Shown here piece after piece: positions 34,601 through 41,079 of a stretch of DNA of 64,000 nucleotides; positions within the stretch are counted from its first letter, which is position 1, and every line of letters begins with the position of its first letter. The stretch comes from Saccharothrix deserti (GTDB lineage: Bacteria > Actinomycetota > Actinomycetes > Mycobacteriales > Pseudonocardiaceae), in assembly GCF_009769385.1 (NCBI RefSeq), contig NZ_VKAB01000018.1, positions 186,001-250,000 of the forward strand, read 5' to 3'. The translations under genes were made by a program, and so were the position numbers. The notes beneath the pieces are model-generated. The model ran no database searches. It was given only the letters and a program-made list of their open reading frames with translations, and had not been told where the DNA came from.

Positions 34601-36022
34601 GGCGACCCGGGCGATCCCGACGCGTCCGCGAACTGGTCGCACTACGCCGAACTGCTGCCGCACGCCCTGGTGTCGCGGGTGGTGGACTGCCAGGACCGGT
34701 GGGTGCGGGTGCTGGTCATGAACCTGGTGCGGTACCTGCTCAACGCGGGCGACTTCGGCGGCGCCCGCGACCTGGCGGCGCAGGCCTCGGAATCGTGGCG
34801 GAAGTCGTTGGGCGAACGGGATTTCGACACGTTGGAGGTCACCCGGCGGTACGGCATCTCCCTGCGCAGGCTGGGGCGCAGCGAAGAGGCGCAGAGCCTC
34901 AACGAACGGACCTACCAGCTGTTCCGGGAAGTGGTCGGCGAGAACCACGAGAGCATGTTGAACATGCTCGACACCCTCGCGCTGGACCGGCGCGCGCAGG
35001 GGCAGTTCGTCGAGGAGAACGAGATGCGCCAACAGGTGTACGACCGGGCGGTCGAGATCCTGGGCGACGACGACCCGGAAACCCTGCGGTACGCCAACAA
35101 CCTGGCCGGGTCGTTGCGGCTGATGGGCGACTACCGCCGGGCGCACGCGATCGACGAGGAGACGTTGCGCAGGCGGAACGTGGTCCTCGGCGTGGACCAC
35201 CCGCTCACCCTCGGCTCGAACAACAGCATCTGCATGGACATCCGGGAGATGGGGCACTACGCCGAGGCGGCGCGGCAGCAGGAGGAAGTGCTGATCCTGC
35301 AACGCGAACTGTTCGGCGACGACCACCCGCAGGTGATCGGCGCGACGCGGAACCTGTCGGTCGCGCTGCGCAAGGCGGGCGAGCACGTGCGGGCCAAGGA
35401 GCTGTCCGAGGACTGCATCGCGCGCTACCGCAGGCGGCACGGCGAGGAGCACACCGACACCATCACGTCGCGGATGAACCTGGCCACCGACCTGCGGCAC
35501 CTCGGTGACCTGGACCGCTCCCTCGACCTCGCGCGGAGCAGTTACCAGACGTTCCTGCGCGTCGAGGGCGCCGACCACCCGTACACGCTCATCGCCGGGA
35601 TCAACCTGGCGGTGACGCACCGGCTGCGCGACGAGGCCGACGCCGCGCTGGCGCTCGACCGCGAGCTGCACGCCAAGCTGACCGAGGTCTTCGACGCCGA
35701 CCACCCGTTCACCCTGGTCGCGGCGACGAACCTGGCCAGCGACCTGGCGGCGACCGGTGACCACGCCGGGGCCAGGGCGTTGGACGAGGACACCCTCGAA
35801 CGGTCGACCAGGGTGCTCGGGCCGGAGCACCCGTCGACGCTGGCGGTGGCCCTGAACCTCGCGATCGACCTGGGCGACGTCGGTGACGAGAACGCGTCGG
35901 CGGTGCTGCACGCCCGGACGGTGGCGAGTTTCCGCAAGGTCCTGGGCGACGAGCACCCGGCGACGATCGCGGCCACCCAGTTCGTGCGCGCGAACTGCGA
36001 CACCGACACGATGCAGTTCTGA
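31679..36022 (+). CDS. FxsT-type STAND protein: SAV_2336/vWA-like + NB-ARC + TPR
   Basis: 1447 residues from ATG 31679 (ATGA overlap with moxR). Residues 1-150 are a short helix and a Glu/Pro-rich linker. Residues about 150-570 are an SAV_2336-type domain with a vWA-like core (RFEVALVVDTTVAAEIWQQ; the MIDAS D-x-S-x-S is degenerate, D-T-T-V-A). From about 640 an NB-ARC NTPase: P-loop HGMGGVGKSQ (about 664-672), kinase-2 WILVFDNADR, HIVVTSRNSEWGG, and LGDLPLAVEQAAAW. From about 1020 to the end lie roughly ten 42-residue TPR units with DHP-TL-NLA repeats. This matches the FxSxx-COOH system tetratricopeptide-repeat proteins. As a STAND NTPase it would oligomerise on a trigger and signal through the vWA/MoxR/VMAP partners. 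Confidence 0.88.
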   Translation: MTGPRAEPPAGEVLLQHLDATDSRVEVLRTADLTLREVRDSLWLAGALRPPAPEPAAPAPEAEAGVPRDVGTPPPPPEEPVGEGTGSLEPTPEPEPEPDPDFDPDLAEIQRWTPTPTTMARADPVLAVNGTVSAVSAWPTVPALPERRGISRALRPLARRQPSRRRKALDEEATAVRAARDGLWLPEWRAAPWRRFEVALVVDTTVAAEIWQQTVREFRVLLERQGAFRDVRTYVLDSSCPTPDDVTLRSEGGAEHEWRYLVEPAGTRIVLVLTDTIGRAWHSGAVGHVLHHWGRSMPVAVVQTLAQRLWSWGGLPARRMRLSAPTPGAPNRQLRVAGATDGDGMAVPVLGLSAEWMAGWARLLTAPGSEWVETTAALVTPQSTPPARPADEEPLTAAERVLRFRTYASVDGFQLAGLLAATPLSPQLMGLVQRVLLPGSDLSALAEVMLGGLMTRLPGADGATDAVAYDFDTGIREELLATSRRSDTARVARVLDEYAGADNEALRNFRLALDDPDRTGELDPSPENLPYLKVQEAVFRALSGPYSRRSQRIRRSLGPDDRTRVPLDGGSPDGTPKENSAVTNTDTRPRAPEVGPPPPEGDEVNAPGIPLFTGERQPGSTQPLVWGHVPLRNPDFVGRGELLEQLRLRLSEAGPTAVLPEALHGMGGVGKSQTVVEYIHRHASEYEVVWWIPAEQPAQIKSSFVELAKKIGVAAAGSAETAVPAVLEALRRGEPYQRWILVFDNADRPQDVRQYFPAGRGHIVVTSRNSEWGGFARPVAVDLFTREESIELLHRRGGDLDDAEADALAEALGDLPLAVEQAAAWRAQTGMQVSEYLQLLEQNRTELLEAGTSSEDQLPVAAAWNVPLNRLKNDHRAALQLLQVCAFFGPEPISQKLFRGVRDMPVPEALRDALSDPIKLSRAIREISRYSLAKIDHRNNALQLHRLVQTVLKNRLDQEEQDRMRHAVHVLLVNGDPGDPDASANWSHYAELLPHALVSRVVDCQDRWVRVLVMNLVRYLLNAGDFGGARDLAAQASESWRKSLGERDFDTLEVTRRYGISLRRLGRSEEAQSLNERTYQLFREVVGENHESMLNMLDTLALDRRAQGQFVEENEMRQQVYDRAVEILGDDDPETLRYANNLAGSLRLMGDYRRAHAIDEETLRRRNVVLGVDHPLTLGSNNSICMDIREMGHYAEAARQQEEVLILQRELFGDDHPQVIGATRNLSVALRKAGEHVRAKELSEDCIARYRRRHGEEHTDTITSRMNLATDLRHLGDLDRSLDLARSSYQTFLRVEGADHPYTLIAGINLAVTHRLRDEADAALALDRELHAKLTEVFDADHPFTLVAATNLASDLAATGDHAGARALDEDTLERSTRVLGPEHPSTLAVALNLAIDLGDVGDENASAVLHARTVASFRKVLGDEHPATIAATQFVRANCDTDTMQF
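33477..33490 (+). promoter_or_regulatory. Internal ribosome site and in-frame GTG inside the FxsT-type gene
   Basis: AAGGAG (33477-33482), five bases, then GTG 33488 in frame (codon 604). A second one, AAGGAG (33407-33412) nine bases before GTG 33422 (codon 582), precedes it. Both fall exactly in the linker between the vWA-like and NB-ARC domains, so a separate NB-ARC-TPR protein of about 844 residues could be made, or the gene is a fusion that kept the old start. Confidence 0.5.
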
Positions 36023-36053
36023 CGCTGTGACGCTCTGACGCGGTCGGCGCCGT

Positions 36054-37802
36054 CTACCGGACGCCGGTGGAGTCGGCTCGGTCGAACCAGGCCACCAGCT
36101 CCACCGGCGGCGGCGCGACACCGGTCCGCGCCGCCACGCCGTGGTGCACCGCCCGCACCAGCTCGGGAACGCGCCGCATCACTGCGGAATCCAGCGCGAG
36201 CCCCAAGCCTGCCCACGCGGCGAGGTCGTGCGGCGCGTCGTGCAGCCTCGCGGCATAGCCATCGGCGGCCACCTCACGTTCGCCGCGCAGGTAGGCGAAG
36301 TCCGGCCCTTCCCGGTACGGCACCCGGTCGAACTCGCGCGGATCCAGCACGCGCAGCTTGAGCAGGGCCGCGAGCAGCGACTCACCCGAACCCGTCGTCG
36401 GCACCACCGAGCCGCGACCTCTTTCACCGGCGTCACCGGCGTACGGGTGCCGGTCCGGCCACGCCGCGACCACGTCCCCGACCACCCGCGGATCGGGGCG
36501 GACGTGCCGCAACCGCCAGGTGATCGCGTGTTCGGCGATGATCTCCTCGGCGGCGGAAGCCATTTCAGGTGCCACGTCAGCCGGGTCGCACGCCGCCAGC
36601 CGCACGGCCACCGACGCGACGAACTCGCGCCCCAGATCGGTGAGGTCGACCAGGCCGCGCACGCCGTCCACGGCGATACCGACCTGACGGGCCCGGTAGG
36701 CGAGGTTGAACTCGGCACGGCGGGCCAGGGCGGCGGGCACGAGACCGCGCTGGGCGTGCCAGAACTCCACCACGCTGACGAAGGCGTACACGCCGTGCAG
36801 CAGCCCGTCGACGGGCCGGGGGTCGTCCCGCCACGGCGCGTAGTGCCGCGGCTCGCCGTCAGCGGTGTGCAGGTCGACCAGGTCGAGCAGCGCGTTGACC
36901 TTGGAGTGCTGCAACTCGTGCACGAGCGCTTCGCCGAACTCCGTCGCGGACCGCTTCGGCGACATGGCGATCGCCCCGAACGCCGCCGCCGAGGACGCCG
37001 CGAACACATCGCGCCGCGCGTCCAACGGCACCACGGTCGACAACCCGGCCGACAGCTCCTCCGCCGGGCCGGGGTGCCGCGCGGTCAACAGCTCCCACGC
37101 CTCGTCGAGGAGTTTGCGCCACTCGTCCCACTCGCTGTCGCTCAGCGGATCCGGCGGCACCGGCCCGGTGAACTCGCGGTACGGCCCGAGGTCGTCCACC
37201 ACCACGTCGACCGTCCGTCCCCGCGCCGAACCGCGGTGCCGCCGGACGGGCTGCCACTCGACGGGCCCCGGCACCTCGACCGTCGTCCCGGACGCCGAGT
37301 TGACCAGCCGCGCCTGCCCCACCGGGAAACGCCCGGACAACCGGTACGCGCCCACCGTCGGCAACGTCACCGCACCGTGCACGACCGGCACGGTGACCGC
37401 ACACGGGTGTCCACTTCGGACTGCAGCCGCGGCGGCGACGGCGTGGAACCAGCCGACCTCCGACCACAACGGGGTGGCGTCGCCCGCGGTTCCCAGCACC
37501 TGGCGCAGCGCGCGGCTCAACCAGACGCCCACCGAGTGGTGCATCAGGACGTCTTCCACCACTTCCGGCGCGACCCGTTCCACTTCCGCCAACAATGTCC
37601 ACGTCCGGTCCAGGTCCGCGAACGGACCGAGCCGTGCGGTGACCGGAGAAGCGGCCTCCAGGAAAGCGCGCAAGCGGAGCCTGCGGACGCTGTACTGGGT
37701 TCTCCGCAAAATTGCCATCCCGACTGCGGACACCGACCCCGAGCAGATCTCCTCGAACACGAAGCGCGGCAAGCGGTGCGTACGCAGCTCGAGCGCGTTC
37801 AC
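36054..37802 (-). CDS. HExxH-motif peptide hydroxylase-type protein
   Basis: 582 residues from GTG 37802, five bases after the precursor-peptide stop. Central motif HELQH in ALVHELQHSKVNALLDLVDL (about residues 295-299), followed by WRDDPRPVDGLLHGVYAFVS, as in the HExxH domain that is C-terminal to, or stands beside, FxsB-type radical SAM maturases. Recent family annotation treats these as 2-oxoglutarate-dependent peptide beta-hydroxylases rather than proteases. No CxxxCxxC radical SAM motif is present in this protein or anywhere in the window. Its natural substrate would be the adjacent FxsA-like peptide. It converges on the FxsT-type gene with a 31-base gap. Confidence 0.82.
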   Translation of the reverse strand: MNALELRTHRLPRFVFEEICSGSVSAVGMAILRRTQYSVRRLRLRAFLEAASPVTARLGPFADLDRTWTLLAEVERVAPEVVEDVLMHHSVGVWLSRALRQVLGTAGDATPLWSEVGWFHAVAAAAAVRSGHPCAVTVPVVHGAVTLPTVGAYRLSGRFPVGQARLVNSASGTTVEVPGPVEWQPVRRHRGSARGRTVDVVVDDLGPYREFTGPVPPDPLSDSEWDEWRKLLDEAWELLTARHPGPAEELSAGLSTVVPLDARRDVFAASSAAAFGAIAMSPKRSATEFGEALVHELQHSKVNALLDLVDLHTADGEPRHYAPWRDDPRPVDGLLHGVYAFVSVVEFWHAQRGLVPAALARRAEFNLAYRARQVGIAVDGVRGLVDLTDLGREFVASVAVRLAACDPADVAPEMASAAEEIIAEHAITWRLRHVRPDPRVVGDVVAAWPDRHPYAGDAGERGRGSVVPTTGSGESLLAALLKLRVLDPREFDRVPYREGPDFAYLRGEREVAADGYAARLHDAPHDLAAWAGLGLALDSAVMRRVPELVRAVHHGVAARTGVAPPPVELVAWFDRADSTGVR

Positions 37803-37807
37803 CCCGG

Positions 37808-37990
37808 CTACCCGCTGTTCTGGGACTGGGTTTGGACCGAATCACCGAAGTCCCCCGACCGGAACCGGTCGAGCGTGCGGTGAACGGCCTGGTCCAGCAC
37901 GGTGCTGCGCAGCGTTCTCATCTCGGACAACGACGTCGAGGTCAGATCCAACAAGTCCGAGGACAGTTCTTCCGGTGTTTCCACGGTCAT
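37808..37990 (-). CDS. FxsA-like precursor peptide lacking the FxSxx C-terminus
   Basis: 60 residues from ATG 37990 with GGGAGG seven bases upstream. The leader-like segment SSDLLDLTSTSLSEMRTLRS followed by TVLDQAVHRTLDRF matches the N-terminal pattern of FxsA peptides (SDLPDLSG..LTELRALDD..L..AL.R.L). The C-terminus, SGDFGDSVQTQSQNSG, has no aromatic-x-Ser-x-x end. It is co-transcribed with the HExxH enzyme (five-base gap). Asp, Asn or Phe residues of the last 17 positions are candidate modification sites; this is inference. Confidence 0.72.
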   Translation of the reverse strand: MTVETPEELSSDLLDLTSTSLSEMRTLRSTVLDQAVHRTLDRFRSGDFGDSVQTQSQNSG

Positions 37991-38332
37991 AAGGCCGCCT
38001 CCCGATACCGCCCGATTCCATCATGCACGAACACGCACATGTCCGGGAGCGCCCAGCCGGATAATCCGCCAACGGCCGTCAGGTCTACGACGAACGGCCC
38101 CGCTTCCGCCGCCTCCCGCGGTAAACCCGTCCTGCAGCCGCACGGCGGACTCGCTGCGGCACACCTGCCCTTGCCGACCCGTGCGGGTATTCCCGGACGA
38201 CGCCGGCCTGACCGCCGGGACACACCCTCGGCCGGGCAGCCGTCCGTTGCGGCTCGACACGAGGTCCTGCACGCTACGGTCGCCGTTCGTGGACATCGCG
38301 GACATCGTTGGGTTGGCAGTGTGCGGAGCGCA
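37991..38332. other. Divergent intergenic region, precursor peptide / SLOG gene
   Basis: 342 bases without a credible gene between divergent starts. It must hold promoters for both directions; I see no confident -35/-10 pair. A lower-GC patch (GATTCCATCATGCACGAACA, 38015-38034) upstream of the peptide start is the best promoter candidate. Confidence 0.4.
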
Positions 38333-38959
38333 GTGAGGGTCACGTCGAAGGCGGAGCTGGGCGGAGCGGGTCTGCCGCTGGGCCGGCCGGTGCTGGTGCT
38401 GGTCGGCGGTGCCGACGGGATGGACCGGGCCGGCCTGGAGTCGTTGGAACTGGTGCTGCGCGACCTGGTGCCGCTGCTGGACGAGTGCGGCGCCGTGGTG
38501 GTCGACGGCGGCACGGACACCGGCGTGATGCGGGCCGTCGGGCGGGCGCGGGCGGCGGCGGGTGGTCGGTTCCCGTTGATCGGGGTGGCCGCCGAGGTCG
38601 CCGTCGACGTGGCCGCGTTCGAGCCGAACCACACGCACCTGGTGCTGGTGCCCGGTGGGACGTGGGGTGACGAGTCGCCGTGGCTCGCCGACGTGGCGGA
38701 CGTGGTGGCCGGGTCGCAGCCCTCGCTGACCGTGCTGGTGAACGGGGGCGCGATCACGTTCGACGACGCCGAGCACAGCCTGGGCCGCAACCGGCCGCTG
38801 GTGGTGCTGCGCGGCAGCGGGCGCACCGCGGACGCCATCGCCGGGAGCGTCGACGAGCGGTCCACCGCGATCGCCGACTCGCCGCTGACCACCGTGCTGG
38901 GTGCCGAGGAGCTGCGTGCGCACGTCGAACGCGCGTTCCGGCCGGAAGGGGACGGATGA
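38333..38959 (+). CDS. SLOG-superfamily (LSDAT/TRPM-like) putative nucleotide sensor
   Basis: 208 residues from GTG 38333 (GGAG four bases upstream; GTG 38321 is an alternative). A Rossmann-like order: VLVLVGGADGMDRAGLESLE, then CGAVVVDGGTDTGVMRAVG, FPLIGVA, and HLVLVPGGTWGDESPWL, the Gly-rich nucleotide-contact loops of LSDAT/SLOG domains. Relatives bind NAD- or ADP-ribose-derived ligands or cytokinin-type nucleotides and serve as sensors in conflict systems. It diverges from the FxsA-like peptide, so it may belong to the same island; that link is only positional. Confidence 0.72.
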   Translation: MRVTSKAELGGAGLPLGRPVLVLVGGADGMDRAGLESLELVLRDLVPLLDECGAVVVDGGTDTGVMRAVGRARAAAGGRFPLIGVAAEVAVDVAAFEPNHTHLVLVPGGTWGDESPWLADVADVVAGSQPSLTVLVNGGAITFDDAEHSLGRNRPLVVLRGSGRTADAIAGSVDERSTAIADSPLTTVLGAEELRAHVERAFRPEGDG

Positions 38960-39005
38960 CCGCGACCGGCCGGTTCAGGTGTTGTCACCGGGCAATCACG
39001 GAGAG

Positions 39006-39021
39006 TATGGTCTAGACCTGC
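39006..39021 (+). promoter_or_regulatory. DasR-type operator (dre-like)
   Basis: TATGGTCTAGACCTGC holds the core TGGTCTAGACC, differing from the known palindrome TGGTCTAGACCA in one position. It lies 94 bases before the chitin-active LPMO start. In actinomycetes DasR controls chitin and N-acetylglucosamine genes through this site. Confidence 0.7.
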
Positions 39022-39114
39022 CGCCGCGTTTGGGTGAACGCCTGTTTCCCCCACGCGCACTCGGGTTGGCGTTCGCCACAAGCGTTTCCGCCCATCCCGA
39101 CCAGAGGAGTCCCC

Positions 39115-39630
39115 ATGTCACTCCGCCGAAGGATCGCCGCGGTGGCGGCAGGCGTTCTCGCCGCGCCACTCGTGACGGTCGCCCTGCCATCGGCGCCCGC
39201 TTTCGCCCATGGGTACGTGTCGTCACCGCCCAGCCGCCAAGCCCAGTGCGCCCGCAACCAGGTGTCCTGCGGTGACATCAAGTACGAGCCGCAGAGCGTC
39301 GAGGGCCCGAAGGGCCTGCGCAGCTGCAACGGCGGCGTCGCCCGGTTCGCCGAGCTGAACAACAACAACAAGGGCTGGAAGGTCGCGAACACCGGCCGGA
39401 CCGTCACGTTCAACTGGACCTTCACCGCACGGCACCGCACCGCCAACTACGAGTACTACGTGGGCGGCCGGCGGGTCGGCTTCTTCGACGGCGGCAACCA
39501 GCAGCCCCCGGCCACCGTGTCGCACACGGTGAACCTGGGCGCCTCCGGCCGCCAGACGGTGCTCGCCATCTGGAACATCGGCGACACGTCGAACGCGTTC
39601 TACGCCTGCATCGACGTGAACGCGAGCTGA
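39115..39630 (+). CDS. AA10 lytic polysaccharide monooxygenase (chitin-binding type)
   Basis: 171 residues from ATG 39115, with AGAGGAG upstream. Signal peptide to residue 31, then mature His32 in HGYVSSPPSRQAQC, the copper-brace histidine. The second histidine is His107 in WTFTARHRTANYEYY. Four cysteines and the C-terminal NAFYACIDVN match small single-domain AA10 enzymes that oxidatively cleave chitin outside the cell. The dre-like site at 39006 suggests DasR repression relieved by glucosamine phosphates. Confidence 0.92.
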   Translation: MSLRRRIAAVAAGVLAAPLVTVALPSAPAFAHGYVSSPPSRQAQCARNQVSCGDIKYEPQSVEGPKGLRSCNGGVARFAELNNNNKGWKVANTGRTVTFNWTFTARHRTANYEYYVGGRRVGFFDGGNQQPPATVSHTVNLGASGRQTVLAIWNIGDTSNAFYACIDVNAS

Positions 39631-39673
39631 CCAAAAGCGGGGCGTGCCCACCGCACGCCCCACCCACCGCACG

Positions 39674-39913
39674 CGAGAGTCGAACCCTCAAGTCCCGAGA
39701 GTCGAACACTCAAACCGCGAGAGTCCTACGTTCAGGTTGCGTGAGTCCTACGTTCAGAACAGGTGAGTTCAACACTCAGAACGTGCGGACGCCCAGTCCG
39801 AGCGAACCTGAGCGTTGAACTCGGGGGCCCTGAACGTAGGACTCACGCGCTCTGAACGTAGGACTCTCGCGGTCTGAACGTAGGACTCTCGGGGTCTGGA
39901 GGTTCGACCTCGG
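39674..39913. repeat. Inverted 5+5 array of the 22-bp intergenic repeat
   Basis: Five units run left to right at 39674, 39696, 39718, 39740 and 39762, then five in the opposite orientation at 39804-39913, with a 20-bp centre. The core is GAGTCCTACGTTCAG. The array fills the gap between two convergent genes and ends five bases before the SDR stop codon. Transcripts from either side would fold into a very long hairpin, so it can act as a two-way terminator. Confidence 0.85.
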
Positions 39914-39918
39914 GTGGG

Positions 39919-40647
39919 TCAGGCGGTGAAGCCGCCGTCTACGTGCAGCTGAGCGCCCGTCACGTACCGGGCCTCGTCCGACGCCAGGAACGCGACCGCC
40001 GCGGCGACCTCGTGAGGCTCCGCGTAACGCCCGACCGCCGTGAAGCCGCGCACCACGTCGGCGCCCGGCCCGTCCGCCGGGTTCAGGTCGGTGTCGGTCG
40101 CGCCGGGGTGCACGAGGTTCACCGTGATCCCCCGCGGCCCCAACTCCCGCGCCAACGCCTTCGTCAACCCCACCAACGCGGCCTTGCTCGCGGCGTACAG
40201 CGAAAACCCGGGGAACACCGCGCGCTCGGCGACGTTGCTGCCGATCCCGATGATCCGCCCACCGTCCCCGAGGTGCGGCAGCGCCGCCTTCACCGCCAGG
40301 AACGCCCCGCGCACGTTCACGTCGAACGTCCGGTCGAACTCCGCCACCCCCAGGTCCTCCACGGGCGCGATGATGAACGCCCCGGCGTTGTTGACCAGCA
40401 CGTCCAACCGCCCCAACACCGCCACGGTCTCCTCGACCGCCGCGCCAACGGCCTCCGCGTCACCGCTGTCCGCCTGAACGGCGACCACCCGCCGCCCGAG
40501 CCCCTTCACCCGGTCGACCACGTCACCCGCACCGCTCTGGTACGTGATCGCGACATCCGCGCCCAACTCCGCCAACCGCACCGCGATCGCGGCCCCGATA
40601 CCCCTGCTGCCACCCGTGACGAGGGCGACCTTGCCTTCGAGATCCAT
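39919..40647 (-). CDS. Short-chain dehydrogenase/reductase (3-oxoacyl-ACP reductase-like)
   Basis: 242 residues. TGGSRGIGAAIAVRL, NNAGAFIIAPVEDLG, GIGSNVAERAVFPGFSLYAASK with the Tyr/Lys pair, and the C-terminal FLASDEARYVTGAQLHVDGG that marks FabG-like SDRs. Substrate unknown. Monocistronic, closed by the 22-bp repeat array. Confidence 0.92.
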   Translation of the reverse strand: MDLEGKVALVTGGSRGIGAAIAVRLAELGADVAITYQSGAGDVVDRVKGLGRRVVAVQADSGDAEAVGAAVEETVAVLGRLDVLVNNAGAFIIAPVEDLGVAEFDRTFDVNVRGAFLAVKAALPHLGDGGRIIGIGSNVAERAVFPGFSLYAASKAALVGLTKALARELGPRGITVNLVHPGATDTDLNPADGPGADVVRGFTAVGRYAEPHEVAAAVAFLASDEARYVTGAQLHVDGGFTA

Positions 40648-40815
40648 GCCACCGATCCTGCAGCGCGGAGGTGATCAAGTCCGGCGGGAAACGGACCTCA
40701 CGTCCCCCGCCGCACGTGTGACCGGGCTCCCCCTGGACCGAACCGGAATTTCCGTTGCGAGGCCCGCCGCGGCTCGCATAGGTTCGAGGTACACGAGGAA
40801 GGAGGTGGTCCGAAG

Positions 40816-40857
40816 TTGAATAGCTATAGGACTCGTCGTGAGGTGGCTGTCCGCTAG
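40816..40857 (+). CDS. Possible 13-codon leader ORF with a perfect ribosome site
   Basis: A TTG start follows GAGGAAGGAGGTGG (40794-40807), fully complementary to the 16S tail. The ORF encodes NSYRTRREVAVR after the start and stops at TAG. The patch is much richer in A/T than its surroundings. In the -1 frame the same block ends a longer ORF in KEVVRS. Could be a leader peptide, a conserved RNA, or an unusual small protein; no gene follows closely on this strand. Confidence 0.35.
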   Translation: MNSYRTRREVAVR

Positions 40858-40981
40858 GACCGACCTTTCCCAGGTGGTCTGGGCGAATCCCAGGCAGCCA
40901 CCCGGCCCCCGTGACCCCGAGCCCAGTCCAGCTCGGCCCGCACCTGGTGCGGGAAGCGGTCAGGGGGCCGCTTCACGTTTC

Positions 40982-41074
40982 CAGCAGTCCCGGCAGTTCC
41001 AGCAGTCCCGGCAGTTCCAGCAGTCCCGGCAGTTCCAGCAGTCCCGGCAGTTCCAGCAGTCCCGGCAGTTCCAG
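40982..41074. repeat. 18-bp tandem repeat, five exact copies
   Basis: Units CAGCAGTCCCGGCAGTTC start at 40982, 41000, 41018, 41036 and 41054, plus a partial unit. It lies directly after the UdgX stop codon (minus strand). Perfect identity implies recent slippage and makes it a likely length-variable locus. Confidence 0.9.
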
Positions 41075-41079
41075 CCGGT

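Larger units (their letters stand above)
40648..41079. other. Gene-poor stretch between SDR and UdgX genes
   Basis: 432 bases with no long credible gene. It contains the AT-rich leader-like block (40794-40857), the VNTR at 40982-41074, and otherwise nothing that I can support. Confidence 0.5.

Noticed and set aside
31151-36121. A 1656-codon open frame on the minus strand opposite the FxsT-type gene
   Set aside because: Arg/Val/Gln-rich shadow frame from high-GC third positions; no domain, no ribosome site, and the plus strand encodes recognisable domains throughout.
36054-37802. Zinc metalloprotease because of HExxH
   Set aside because: The motif context matches the FxsB-associated HExxH domain, now regarded as an oxygenase-type peptide hydroxylase, and the neighbour is a precursor-like peptide; a protease role is not excluded but is less likely.
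28266-38959. Prophage or integrative element
   Set aside because: No integrase, recombinase, tRNA end or direct terminal repeats were seen; only the LacI stump hints at an insertion scar.
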